A stretch of 64,000 nucleotides of DNA, from positions 1,364,001-1,428,000 of the forward strand of contig NZ_CP041660.1 in assembly GCF_007289895.1 (NCBI RefSeq), in the 5' to 3' direction. The translations under genes were made by a program, and so were the position numbers. The stretch comes from Catenovulum sediminis (GTDB lineage: Bacteria; Pseudomonadota; Gammaproteobacteria; Enterobacterales; Alteromonadaceae). The notes beneath the pieces are model-generated. The model saw only the letters and a list, made by a program, of their open reading frames with translations, was not told the origin of the DNA and searched no databases. Below, piece after piece: positions 27,840 to 37,035 of this stretch. How positions within the stretch are numbered: the first letter of the stretch is position 1; every line of letters begins with the position of its first letter.

Positions 27840-30704
27840 TTAGAATTTGTAGTTAATACCTAGCAAGTAGTTAGCACCAAAGGTTTGATATTCAGTAACC
27901 AATCTAGGATCACCATTTTTCAATTTAACGGTCTCTTCGTCTGTAATATTTTGAGCTTGTAACGACACTGTTAAACCCTCTAGCGCATCAATGCCAGACT
28001 CACTGAAGTTATAAGCGATTTGAGCATCCCATAACTCAGAACCTGGATCTACAGTCTCTTCTAAGGCTAAACTTAAACCACGAGTTTCGGTTAAGAACTG
28101 ATCTCGTTTACGACCAGAAAGTCTGATTTCAAAACCAGAATTCTCATAATAAGTAGTAACCTGATAACTTTCATCCGATAAACCTGGTACGGCTGTACCA
28201 TCATTCAATCCACCGTCGTTAAACGCGGCACTTAACACTACACCAAAGCCATCTAAAGCGTCAGTCAATATATGCAATGGTAAGCTTAATTGTGCTTCAT
28301 AACCACTAACATACCCTTTAAGCCCATCTGTTTTAGCGTCAGTAAAGCCCAGTAATGTTCCAGGTGCTTCACCACCTAACTGGTGATAACTCGGTATATA
28401 AACAGATGAAAAGTCCGTTTCAATATTGTCATTACGATGCCAGTTTGTTAAATGCTTATAGAAGTAAGCAATTGAGAAGAAACCGTCATCAGCAAAATAC
28501 CAGTCATAAGACAAATCAAATTGTTTAGCTTCGTATGGTCTTAAATCAGGATTACCGCCAGACGCACTCCAAGGACTAAATGCTGCACTGGTGCTAGACC
28601 AACGACCTGGGTTAAAATCAATATTCACACTTTTACTAACACGTAAGTCATCTATTCGAGGACGACTCATTGTTTTAGAAATCGAAGTACGAATCATGTG
28701 ATTATCTAAAAACTCAAAGTTAAAGGTTGCACTAGGTAATATATGTGAATAATCAACTTCTTTACTAATCGGATCTGCTAACACGAGCCCTTTTTCATCT
28801 TTAATTCGAGAGAAAAAGCCATGCGACGTTAAATCTGTGCCTACATACTGTACGCCAAAGTTACCACGCATATAGACATCACCTAAGTCAGCATCAACAT
28901 CAAATTTAACATAAAGCTGAGTGACTTTTTCATCTATTGTGTAAGTATCACCTTTACGGTCAGCTTGAACGCTTGCCGCACCAACAGAGTCATAAGCGCC
29001 TGATTCAAACATGCTTAAACTATCGTAAGCTACAAAATCGCCGATACCAATAAAATCTAGGTTTGCAGTACCAACAATATACTCTTCTGGAATTTCACCT
29101 TGATCAGGGAATGCTTTAGAAGTTAGATACGCCCCTCCGTTGTCCTTCGATTTACTTCTGTCGCTGAATCGAACGCCGGCCTTCACAGTAGTAATAATGC
29201 CAAAATCTAAAGCCCCTGTTAAATCTAAACGCAGGCTATCCAACTCTTCATGAAAGATTGGTTGGTTAACAAAACCATCTTGGGCGTTTGTATAATTAAT
29301 CGGGCTATTCGGATCTGCAGCAAATGTAGTGTTTGAGCCAAAGTCATCTTTGTACCCAGCCATACCACCACCCCAAGCTTGCGGACCTGCTAGTATTGTT
29401 TCGGCTGAATTGAAAGTAGGCACGTCAACATCACTAAACATCGCACCTTCAGGCGTCATTACGAATTTTCGGATAGTGCCTTGACCCTGATCTTTGTGCC
29501 CAGAGCGACCAACACCTGAATAACTCTCAACATCAGTGAGAGTTTTATCTACTTCACTAGTCGCAAAATCTAACTCAGCATCCCAATTATCACTGATATT
29601 GTATTTAATGTTTGCTGCAAAAGTGGTTAACTCTGATTTCTTTTGGCTCGCATCATTTCTAATTACAGATTTGAACGCATTGTCATTATTTCCAAGGACA
29701 GCTTCTGTTACTAAGCCGTCTTCGATTTTATTAATCGTATAATCACTACCTACACCCCAGATAGCACCACCTTCTTCCATACCTCTTTTGACTTCATCTT
29801 CTTGGAAATCAATATAAAGTGCATCCAATGTCACTTCTAAATCATCAGTTGGTGCAAATTGTAATACTGCAGAGAGTGTATCGCGTTTCAATACCGCAGA
29901 ACGTACATATGAATCATGGCCAGTTAACACAACCGCCCCACCGTCAGGAACCGTAACACCGTCTGCTAACGAAGGATCGCCATTGGCATCAATAGGGTCA
30001 TAGCCCCAACCTCTAAACTGCTGTTCTTGGCTAGGTGATTCTGTACTGGCAATCGCTACTGCTAAACCAACTGTATCGTCTGCAAACTTTGTTGCAAAAC
30101 TAGCAGCCAAGCGGTGGCCTTGGTCATCAAAATCTGGGTTTCCAGATTCCATTCCATTTTGCTCAATGTTTACATTGATCGCCGCGTATTCCTGCGAGGC
30201 TAATGGTCTAACCGTTTGCATATCAACAACACCACCAATGCCTTGCGTCGTTAAACTAGCATCCATGGTTTTGTATACTTGTACACCACTCATAATCTCT
30301 GATGGGTACAAATCATATTCAACACCACGGTTATCCCCCATACCGAGCAATTCACGACCATTCATGGTTGTGCCTAAGTAATCTTCCCTAAAACCACGTA
30401 CTGAAATACCACTTGTACGGCCAGCTCTACGCTCACCAGCTAAACCGGGTAATCGCGCTAGCGACTCTGCGATAGATGAATCTGGTAATTTACCAATGTC
30501 TTCAGCTGAAATCGCTTCAACGACTGAAGTGCTGTCCATTTTGACAGCCTGCGCTCGCATAAGACTACCGCGAATACCTGTAACGCGTATAACCTCTTCT
30601 ACTTCAGTTGTATCCGCACTTTCTTCAGCTGCGTATGAATAACCTGATACTAATCCGGTGGTCGCCAACGCTAACGTTAACAAACTTGGCTTAAATTGTT
30701 TCAT
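27840..30704 (-). CDS. TonB-dependent outer-membrane receptor, probable maltodextrin importer
   Basis: A 954-residue protein. The start at 30704 follows AAGGGGAT and gives a signal peptide (LLTLALATTGLVSGYSYA); the longer frame back to 30881 runs through the promoter and is rejected. The plug (EEVIRVTGIRGSL, then IGKLPDSSIAESLARLPGL, GISVRGFRED and IGGVVDMQTVRPL) is of the Xanthomonas/Caulobacter oligosaccharide-receptor type. The barrel ends LLGINYKF, with the terminal phenylalanine of outer-membrane proteins. TonB-driven uptake of maltodextrin is inferred from the neighbouring glucan hydrolases and the shared operator. An imperfect hairpin at about 30781-30803 lies in its leader. Confidence 0.9.
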   Translation of the reverse strand: MKQFKPSLLTLALATTGLVSGYSYAAEESADTTEVEEVIRVTGIRGSLMRAQAVKMDSTSVVEAISAEDIGKLPDSSIAESLARLPGLAGERRAGRTSGISVRGFREDYLGTTMNGRELLGMGDNRGVEYDLYPSEIMSGVQVYKTMDASLTTQGIGGVVDMQTVRPLASQEYAAINVNIEQNGMESGNPDFDDQGHRLAASFATKFADDTVGLAVAIASTESPSQEQQFRGWGYDPIDANGDPSLADGVTVPDGGAVVLTGHDSYVRSAVLKRDTLSAVLQFAPTDDLEVTLDALYIDFQEDEVKRGMEEGGAIWGVGSDYTINKIEDGLVTEAVLGNNDNAFKSVIRNDASQKKSELTTFAANIKYNISDNWDAELDFATSEVDKTLTDVESYSGVGRSGHKDQGQGTIRKFVMTPEGAMFSDVDVPTFNSAETILAGPQAWGGGMAGYKDDFGSNTTFAADPNSPINYTNAQDGFVNQPIFHEELDSLRLDLTGALDFGIITTVKAGVRFSDRSKSKDNGGAYLTSKAFPDQGEIPEEYIVGTANLDFIGIGDFVAYDSLSMFESGAYDSVGAASVQADRKGDTYTIDEKVTQLYVKFDVDADLGDVYMRGNFGVQYVGTDLTSHGFFSRIKDEKGLVLADPISKEVDYSHILPSATFNFEFLDNHMIRTSISKTMSRPRIDDLRVSKSVNIDFNPGRWSSTSAAFSPWSASGGNPDLRPYEAKQFDLSYDWYFADDGFFSIAYFYKHLTNWHRNDNIETDFSSVYIPSYHQLGGEAPGTLLGFTDAKTDGLKGYVSGYEAQLSLPLHILTDALDGFGVVLSAAFNDGGLNDGTAVPGLSDESYQVTTYYENSGFEIRLSGRKRDQFLTETRGLSLALEETVDPGSELWDAQIAYNFSESGIDALEGLTVSLQAQNITDEETVKLKNGDPRLVTEYQTFGANYLLGINYKF

Positions 30705-30845
30705 GTGTATATCCCCTTGCCGTCTTAGGGCAACTTTTGTTGTGTTTAATAACCACTTTGGGTCAAACCCGTGACTAAAAAATGCACACTGGTTACAGTG
30801 CATTGACTGAATATTAGTCTCAATAAAGCAAATACAACAAACATT

Positions 30846-30859
30846 TGCATACGTATTCA
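30846..30859 (-). promoter_or_regulatory. LacI-type operator and promoter of the TonB receptor gene
   Basis: The plus strand reads TGCATACGTATTCA. On the minus strand it is followed after 5 bases by TTGTTG (30840-30835), an 18-base spacer and TAATAT (30816-30811), giving a leader of about 100 bases before the start at 30704. An extra ATGCAT half-site lies just upstream (about 30865-30870). Confidence 0.8.
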
Positions 30860-31020
30860 TAAATATGCATTTACAAGTCATTTACAGCAAAACCACAGAA
30901 ATATTCGTTAGGCTTTTTCTAAAAAATTAAATTTATACATTAAATATCAGAAAGTTAACCCAAAATGAAAAATTCAAATTTCGGATAAAAACATCAATTC
31001 TGTTAAAAAAACAGACATTA

Positions 31021-31034
31021 TGCATACGTATGCA
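31021..31034 (+). promoter_or_regulatory. Perfect LacI-type operator and promoter of the alpha-glucosidase gene
   Basis: TGCATACGTATGCA is a perfect 14-base palindrome and the best copy in the window. It is followed after 6 bases by TTGCTG (31041-31046), an 18-base spacer and TATGCT (31065-31070). The start codon is at 31128. The arrangement matches the TonB receptor and six-hairpin glycosidase sites. Confidence 0.85.
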
Positions 31035-31127
31035 TAAACATTGCTGCAAACTAGCAAGCTCGACTATGCTGCAATTATGTTAAGTCATTGATGCAAAAAA
31101 CTGTCTATTTAAAAGGTTGTTAACAAT

Positions 31128-32746
31128 ATGAATCAAGCAGGTTGGTGGCGTGGGGCCGTCGTATATCAGGTTTACCCTAGAAGCTTTTACGACAGTAACC
31201 AAGATGGTATTGGAGACCTACAAGGGATTATTCAAAAGCTACCCTATATTGCAGATTTAGGCGTTGATGCTATCTGGATATCGCCTTTCTTTAAATCACC
31301 GATGAAAGATTATGGTTATGATATAAGTGATTACCGCCAAGTTGATCCTATATTTGGTCGTGTTGAAGATGTGCATCAATTGATTTATGCCGCCCACAAG
31401 TTAGGCCTTAAGGTTTTAATGGATATGGTACTGTGCCATACCTCTGACCAACATCCTTGGTTTATGCAAAGTAGGCAAGATACAAGCAATGATAAAAGTG
31501 ACTGGTATGTTTGGGTTGATGCGAAAGAAGATGGCACACCGCCCAATAACTGGTTGTCTATTTTCGGCGGCAGCGCGTGGGAATGGGATTCTAATCGCGA
31601 ACAGTATTATTTACATCATTTTTTAAAAAGCCAGCCCAGCCTTAATTTTCATAATCCATCAGTTCGAGCACAAATGCTGGCAGAAACTGAATATTGGTTA
31701 AAACTCGGTGTTGATGGCTTTAGATTTGATGCCATTAACTTTTGTTTCCACGATGCACTTTTAACATCTAATCCAGCTAAACAAAAACACCATAGAAAAG
31801 GTAGAGGCTTTTCCAAAGACAACCCTTATGCCTATCAATATCATTATTACGACAACACTCGACCGGAAAATATCGCATTTATAGAAGAGCTCAGGGAATT
31901 ACTCAATCAGTACCCAGGATCTGTCGCTTTAGGTGAGATCTCGGCGGAAGACCCAATAGAAACAATGTCGGAGTACACCTACAGCAATAAAAGGCTACAT
32001 CTGGCTTATAATTTTGAGCTGCTGACGGATGAATTTAATGCGCAATACCTTGCTAAGGTTGTCAGTAACGTTGATAAAAACATCACCGGTGGTTGGCCTT
32101 GCTGGGCCATTGGCAATCATGATGTGGTAAGAGTCAGAAATCGCTGGGGGGGAAAGATGCAAACATACTACATAGCAAGCTTTACCACAGCATCTTGTTT
32201 GCATTGCGGGGTTCTGTTTGTTTATACCAAGGAGACGAGCTGGCGCTGCCCGAAGCGGATATTGAATATCTAGATTTATGTGACCCTTATGGCATTCGTT
32301 TTTGGCCAAGATTTAAAGGGCGTGATGGCTGCCGTACGCCAATACCTTGGAACGAAAATCAATACGCCGGATTTAGCGAAATCAAACCTTGGCTTCCACT
32401 TGCAGAATCCCATCTGCCACTTGCGGTTTCAATACAACAGCAAGATGCTGAGTCCATGCTAAATTATTGCAAGCATTTATTGCAATGGCGCAAAAAGCAG
32501 GAGGCCTTATTAGAAGGACAAATGACCCATCTAGCCGCCAACGAATCTATCTTAAGTTTTGTCCGAAAAAGCGCAAACCAAAGTATACTGTGCATCTTTA
32601 ATCTAACCGAGCAGAAAAGTGATTTCCAATTGCCGGTTAAAGCTAAACTGAATGAAAAAAATAGCTTTTCACTCGGTTTATATTTACAGCAAGGTCGCCA
32701 GCTAAAACTATCTGCGATGTCGGCGCTATTCATTGAATTAATGTAA
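31128..32746 (+). pseudogene. GH13 alpha-glucosidase (GH13_23-like), interrupted by a frameshift
   Basis: Cytoplasmic-type alpha-glucosidase with no signal peptide, in two frames. Frame one (31128-32273) carries GH13 regions I to IV: DMVLCHTSDQHPWF, GVDGFRFDAINFCFHD, VALGEISAEDP and IGNHDVVRVRNRWGG. It resembles Halomonas-type GH13_23 enzymes. At a run of seven G (32146-32152) the family sequence moves to another frame, which continues ANILHSKLYHSILFALRGSV and LYQGDELALPE and runs to the stop at 32746. One extra G in the run (or two fewer) would restore one protein of about 540 residues. This may be a sequencing error in a homopolymer, a real mutation or a phase-variable tract. The gene has its own operator. 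Confidence 0.85.
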
Positions 32747-32748
32747 TG

Positions 32749-33558
32749 CTAATTGATTGAAGGCTGAATAAAAATTTCATCACTTTCAGCGACATACATA
32801 GTCATGTGGTTACCCCATACACAACCTGTATCGAGCGCCTTAAACTGCGGATTATGTGTTTGCCCCATCAATGACGCCCAATGGCCAAACACCATTTTAT
32901 AACCTTTGGGATGTTGCGGTGTAACGTCAAACCAAGGTGTTAAATAAGGCGTTTCCTGCGGTGAGTTTTTATGTTTAAAATCTAATTCACCATTATCTTT
33001 GATATAACGCATACGGGTCGCAATGTTAATAATCGCTTTGAATTCATCTTCTTTAGATAACCCTGAGTGCCAAATACTGACTTTATCCCCGTACATGGTT
33101 TTGAGCCATTTTTTACTTTTTTCACCAGCAATTTTTTGCTGAGCGAAGTCCGCTAATTCTAAATGCTTGTGCAAACTCAAATGAGGATGCATGCCAGCAT
33201 GACTGACGATGATATTAAGCTTGTCATAAACTCTAAACAAAGGCTGTCTTTTTAGCCAATTGACATAATTATCTACAAAATCAGCGTTTAACAAAGCCTC
33301 TAATTTATCATTTTTTTTGGCGGTGAATAAGTTGTGATAAACAGATAGAAAGTGTAAGTCATGGTTACCCAAGACCACCTCCACTGAACCCTGCATCTCC
33401 AACATCAATTTAGCGACTTTATCTGAGTCGGGTCCGCGGGCAACTAAATCGCCGACGGGACAGAGTTTATCTTCAGTTGGGTCGAAGTTAATGCGATCTA
33501 ACAGACGCATCAACTCTTCATAACATCCCTGAATATCACCGACAAAATAATGCGCCAT
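32749..33558 (-). CDS. apaH: Diadenosine tetraphosphatase ApaH (symmetrical)
   Basis: Metallophosphoesterase of 269 residues that splits Ap4A into two ADP. The motifs GDIQGC (residues 7-12), GDLVARGPDS and GNHDLHFL carry the metal-binding residues, and VSHAGMHPHLS and WGNHMTMYV complete the set. It is the last gene of the lptD-surA-pdxA-rsmA-apaG-apaH run, 3 bases after apaG, as in E. coli. Its 3' end converges with the alpha-glucosidase with only 2 bases between. Confidence 0.97.
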   Translation of the reverse strand: MAHYFVGDIQGCYEELMRLLDRINFDPTEDKLCPVGDLVARGPDSDKVAKLMLEMQGSVEVVLGNHDLHFLSVYHNLFTAKKNDKLEALLNADFVDNYVNWLKRQPLFRVYDKLNIIVSHAGMHPHLSLHKHLELADFAQQKIAGEKSKKWLKTMYGDKVSIWHSGLSKEDEFKAIINIATRMRYIKDNGELDFKHKNSPQETPYLTPWFDVTPQHPKGYKMVFGHWASLMGQTHNPQFKALDTGCVWGNHMTMYVAESDEIFIQPSIN

Positions 33559-33561
33559 CTG

Positions 33562-33948
33562 CTAGTTTAGAATGTTTGGTTGTGCTAAACGAAATACAGG
33601 GATTTCAACGTCAAACTGACTATCGTCTTCTAACAACTGCATTGTGTAATGCCCTTGCATCGTTGCAACCGGCGTTTCAACGACCGCTCCACTGGTATAT
33701 ACAAATTTACCATCTGGCTTTATGACAGGCTGCTTGCCAATAACACCATCACCGCTGACCTCGGTTTCTTTACCATTGGTATCTGAGATGAGCCAATATC
33801 GGCTTTTTAATTGGGCTGCCTGCGCGCCAATATTTTCTATGGTGATAGTGTAGGCAAACACGTAACGTTCTTCAGCAGGGTCGGATTGCTCTTCGATATA
33901 CTGTACTTCGGTATTAATGCGGATCATATCCGCCAATTTCTGCGTCAT
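33562..33948 (-). CDS. apaG: ApaG protein
   Basis: A 128-residue protein of the ApaG family, a fibronectin-like fold: RYVFAYTITIENIGAQAAQLKSRYW, then GDGVIGKQPVIKPDGKFVYTSG and MQGHYTMQL. The biochemical role is not settled; ApaG is linked to cobalt and magnesium effects in enterics. It sits 5 bases after rsmA and 3 before apaH in the conserved operon. Confidence 0.95.
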   Translation of the reverse strand: MTQKLADMIRINTEVQYIEEQSDPAEERYVFAYTITIENIGAQAAQLKSRYWLISDTNGKETEVSGDGVIGKQPVIKPDGKFVYTSGAVVETPVATMQGHYTMQLLEDDSQFDVEIPVFRLAQPNILN

Positions 33949-33953
33949 AAATA

Positions 33954-34748
33954 TTACTTCTGGCTTATAAATTGAGAGATTTTAACAAAATCAGACAAAC
34001 TTAAATATTCAGCTCTTAATGTAGGATCTAAGCCTAATTCAGTTAATTCATCAGCTGAAAGTAAATCTTTCAGACTGTTGCGAATTGTTTTTCGACGTTG
34101 GTTAAATGCAGCAGTGGCTACTTTCTGTAGCATATTGACATCAACATCCGCTCGCTGCGCTTTGGGCACTAAACGAATAACAGCGGAATCGACTTTCGGT
34201 GCAGGGCTAAAACTTTCAGGTGGCACATCGACAACCAAACAGGTATCACAATAAAATTGCGTCATGACACTCAATTTGCCAAAGCTCTTAGAGCCGGGTT
34301 CAGCACACATGCGATCAACCACTTCTTTTTGCAGCATAAAGTGCATATCAGCTATCTGGTCACTGAATTCAAACAAATGAAATAATAACGGCGTCGAAAT
34401 GTTGTAAGGTAAATTACCAAACACTTTGAGTTTTTTATCCTCTTGCAATAGCTGACTAAAATCAAACTTCATTGCATCAGCCTGATACACCGTTAGTTTT
34501 CTGTGTAATAAAGAATCCTCTTCAAAACGTTTCACCAGATCTTTATCCAGTTCAACCACATTCAAGTGTTTAACTTGCGATAATACTGGAAAAGTTAAAG
34601 CGCCTAAACCAGGGCCTATCTCAACCAAGATGTCATCGTCTTGCGGATCTATCGCATCAACAATACAGCCAATAATGTAGTCGTCTGTTAAGAAATTTTG
34701 GCCAAACCTCTTTCTGGCTTTGTGGCCCAAATGTACTCTATCATTCAT
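33954..34748 (-). CDS. rsmA: 16S rRNA dimethyladenosine transferase RsmA (KsgA)
   Basis: SAM-dependent enzyme of about 264 residues that dimethylates two adjacent adenosines near the 16S rRNA 3' end. Family motifs are [12 protein letters not shown] at the N-terminus, [15 protein letters not shown] (SAM site), [14 protein letters not shown] (catalytic N-L-P-Y) and [13 protein letters not shown]. The ATG at 34748 has AGGTG upstream and overlaps the pdxA stop by 8 bases; a longer frame to 34766 is less likely. Confidence 0.97.
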   Translation of the reverse strand: MNDRVHLGHKARKRFGQNFLTDDYIIGCIVDAIDPQDDDILVEIGPGLGALTFPVLSQVKHLNVVELDKDLVKRFEEDSLLHRKLTVYQADAMKFDFSQLLQEDKKLKVFGNLPYNISTPLLFHLFEFSDQIADMHFMLQKEVVDRMCAEPGSKSFGKLSVMTQFYCDTCLVVDVPPESFSPAPKVDSAVIRLVPKAQRADVDVNMLQKVATAAFNQRRKTIRNSLKDLLSADELTELGLDPTLRAEYLSLSDFVKISQFISQK

Positions 34749-35730
34749 CTTTTGCACCTGATGCAAGTTTAATCGCTTCGTTTAATGCGACTTTAAAGCT
34801 ACCTGCATCGGCTAACCCTGTCCCTGCTAAATCCAGTGCCGTGCCATGATCGACCGAAGTTCTGACAAACGGTAAACCTAAAGTAATATTCACCGCCTTG
34901 CCAAAACCTTTATATTTAAGAACGGTTAAGCCCTGATCATGATACATGGCCAACACAGCATCCGCTTCTTTTAAATATTTTTCCTGAAACAAGGTGTCTG
35001 CCGGTAACGGGCCGACAATATTCATGCCTCGTTCGCGTAAACTATCCAGTGCGGGGGTTATCGTGGTGAGCTCTTCTGTGCCTAAATGACCATCTTCACC
35101 TGCATGTGGATTTAAACCACAAACATAAATAGTCGGCTTCTTAATACTAAATTTGTTGATTAGCTCACTGTGTAAAATTTCAGTCACTTTTACCACACGT
35201 TCAAAAGTGATTGCTTTGGACACGTAGGCCAGAGGAATATGCGTTGTAACCAGTGCAACCCTTAAACCTTCAGTCGCCAGCATCATAACCACATCGGCGG
35301 TATTTGATTCTTGCGCAAAATACTCGGTATGACCACTAAACGAAATGCCAGATTTATTAATAATGCCTTTGTTTACCGGGCCTGTGACAATCGCATCAAA
35401 CTCACCGTTCATATTTTTTTCACAGGCGATACGCATTGTTTCTACAACATACTGGCCATTTTTCGCATTGAGCTCCCCACAAACAACTTCATCTTCTAAA
35501 GGCACATCAATAATGCATAAAGTCCCTTTAGGCTGATTAGTTGCCGGTATATTCGCGTTATAGGGTATCAGTTGAATCTCAACGCCTAATAGTGCGGCTC
35601 GGCTTTGCAACAGCTCAGCTGAAGCAATAACAACCAATTGTGCAGGCCAACTCTGCTGCGCTAGCTGCAATATTAAATCTGGACCAATACCAGAGGGTTC
35701 ACCCGGTGTAATTGCAATTCGTAAACTCAT
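34741..35730 (-). CDS. pdxA: 4-hydroxythreonine-4-phosphate dehydrogenase PdxA
   Basis: NAD-dependent enzyme of vitamin B6 synthesis, 329 residues. Motifs include the start [13 protein letters not shown], the substrate region [14 protein letters not shown] followed by [10 protein letters not shown], the metal-binding [12 protein letters not shown] and [16 protein letters not shown]. It overlaps surA by the sequence TAATG and rsmA by 8 bases, in the usual order. Confidence 0.97.
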   Translation of the reverse strand: MSLRIAITPGEPSGIGPDLILQLAQQSWPAQLVVIASAELLQSRAALLGVEIQLIPYNANIPATNQPKGTLCIIDVPLEDEVVCGELNAKNGQYVVETMRIACEKNMNGEFDAIVTGPVNKGIINKSGISFSGHTEYFAQESNTADVVMMLATEGLRVALVTTHIPLAYVSKAITFERVVKVTEILHSELINKFSIKKPTIYVCGLNPHAGEDGHLGTEELTTITPALDSLRERGMNIVGPLPADTLFQEKYLKEADAVLAMYHDQGLTVLKYKGFGKAVNITLGLPFVRTSVDHGTALDLAGTGLADAGSFKVALNEAIKLASGAKDE

Positions 35731-37028
35731 TAGCTGTTGTCACCCACTACTTCGACAAATGCCTGATCACGTATTTCGCGCAACCAAGCTTCTGCCTCTT
35801 CATTAAATTTTCGATTGAATATCATTCTGTATGCATGATCCTGATATGCATTTTCCGTTGCATCCTGCACTCTGCGCTCTAATAGCTGAACAAGGTGCCA
35901 GCCATGCACTGTTTTAATCGGTTGTGAATATTCGCCCGGCTCTAACTCTGCCAATGCTTGCTTAAACTCTGGTACATACATGCTCGGGTCCGCCCAACCC
36001 AATTCTCCGCCTTTAGCAGCCGAACCTGGATCTTCTGAGTACTCTTTAGCAAGTTCTGCAAAGTCTTTTTCGCCCGCTTTGACTTGTTTAACAAAGCGGT
36101 TCAACATATTTTGTGCTTTTTCATCGCTTAAAATAATGGTCGGTTTGATCAGTATATGACGTGCATTTACCTCAGAAACCTCGACAGTTTGCCGACCTCT
36201 GATATCAAATATTTTTAAAATATGAAAACCCGCGCCACTTCTAATCGGACCAATGACAGATTCAATTTTTTGATCAACTACGGCTTCAGCAAACAGGGTC
36301 GGCATTTCATTAACATTCATCCAGCCCATATCTCCCCCTTCCAATGCCCGCGCACCAGAAGACGCACCAATCGCGACTTTTTTAAAGTCGCTACCTTCAG
36401 ACAACAAATCAATCACTTTATTCGCGCGCTTTTGCGCACTTTCTACATCCGCGGCAGAGGGCTCAGAAGGTAAACCGATCAAAATATGCCCCAAATGATA
36501 TTCTTCATTTTGTTTACCGCGCTCTTTGAGCAAAGCCACCAAGCCGTCAATTTCTTGCGGAGAGACATATATACGACGTGAAACCATCGCCCGGCGCACT
36601 TCGTTGGCCGTTAACTCTTGCCTTATTTGCTCCAAATATGATTCATAATCGCTACCACTGCGAATAACTTCTTGTCTTAACTGCTCTAGCGTCATATTTT
36701 GTTCTTGCGCGATTTGTTGCACGGCTTGTTGCACTTGTGCATCACTAATTTGTAAACCGATGCGCTCAGCAAATTGTTGCTGCAGTGTATTTAAGATTAA
36801 TTTTTCGGTAACTTGTACACGCAAAGCCTTATCCGATGGCAGCTCTTGACCATTTTGAATCGCTTGTTGTTTCAACGTGCCCATCATGTTCTGAATTTCG
36901 TTTTCAAGGATAACGCCTTGGTTTACAACTACAGCAACTTTATCTAATAGCTTCGCTGCTTGCACATGTGTTACGAAACACAAACAGACGAATGATAATA
37001 AAATACTGACGTTTTTAAATTTCTTCAT
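35730..37028 (-). CDS. surA: Periplasmic chaperone and peptidyl-prolyl isomerase SurA
   Basis: A 432-residue periplasmic chaperone for outer-membrane beta-barrels, including LptD encoded just upstream. It has a signal peptide (residues 1-24), a SurA N-domain ([17 protein letters not shown]) and two parvulin domains at about 175-275 ([12 protein letters not shown]) and 285-385 ([26 protein letters not shown]). The second domain keeps the pattern of active parvulins. It follows lptD by 7 bases. Confidence 0.97.
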   Translation of the reverse strand: MKKFKNVSILLSFVCLCFVTHVQAAKLLDKVAVVVNQGVILENEIQNMMGTLKQQAIQNGQELPSDKALRVQVTEKLILNTLQQQFAERIGLQISDAQVQQAVQQIAQEQNMTLEQLRQEVIRSGSDYESYLEQIRQELTANEVRRAMVSRRIYVSPQEIDGLVALLKERGKQNEEYHLGHILIGLPSEPSAADVESAQKRANKVIDLLSEGSDFKKVAIGASSGARALEGGDMGWMNVNEMPTLFAEAVVDQKIESVIGPIRSGAGFHILKIFDIRGRQTVEVSEVNARHILIKPTIILSDEKAQNMLNRFVKQVKAGEKDFAELAKEYSEDPGSAAKGGELGWADPSMYVPEFKQALAELEPGEYSQPIKTVHGWHLVQLLERRVQDATENAYQDHAYRMIFNRKFNEEAEAWLREIRDQAFVEVVGDNS

Positions 37029-37035
37029 GCATAAC

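Larger units (their letters stand above)
30705..31127. other. Divergent regulatory region between TonB receptor and alpha-glucosidase
   Basis: This 423-base AT-rich gap has no gene. It carries two operator copies about 170 bases apart, one per divergent promoter, and the long leader of the TonB receptor. Nothing else recognisable was seen. Confidence 0.75.
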
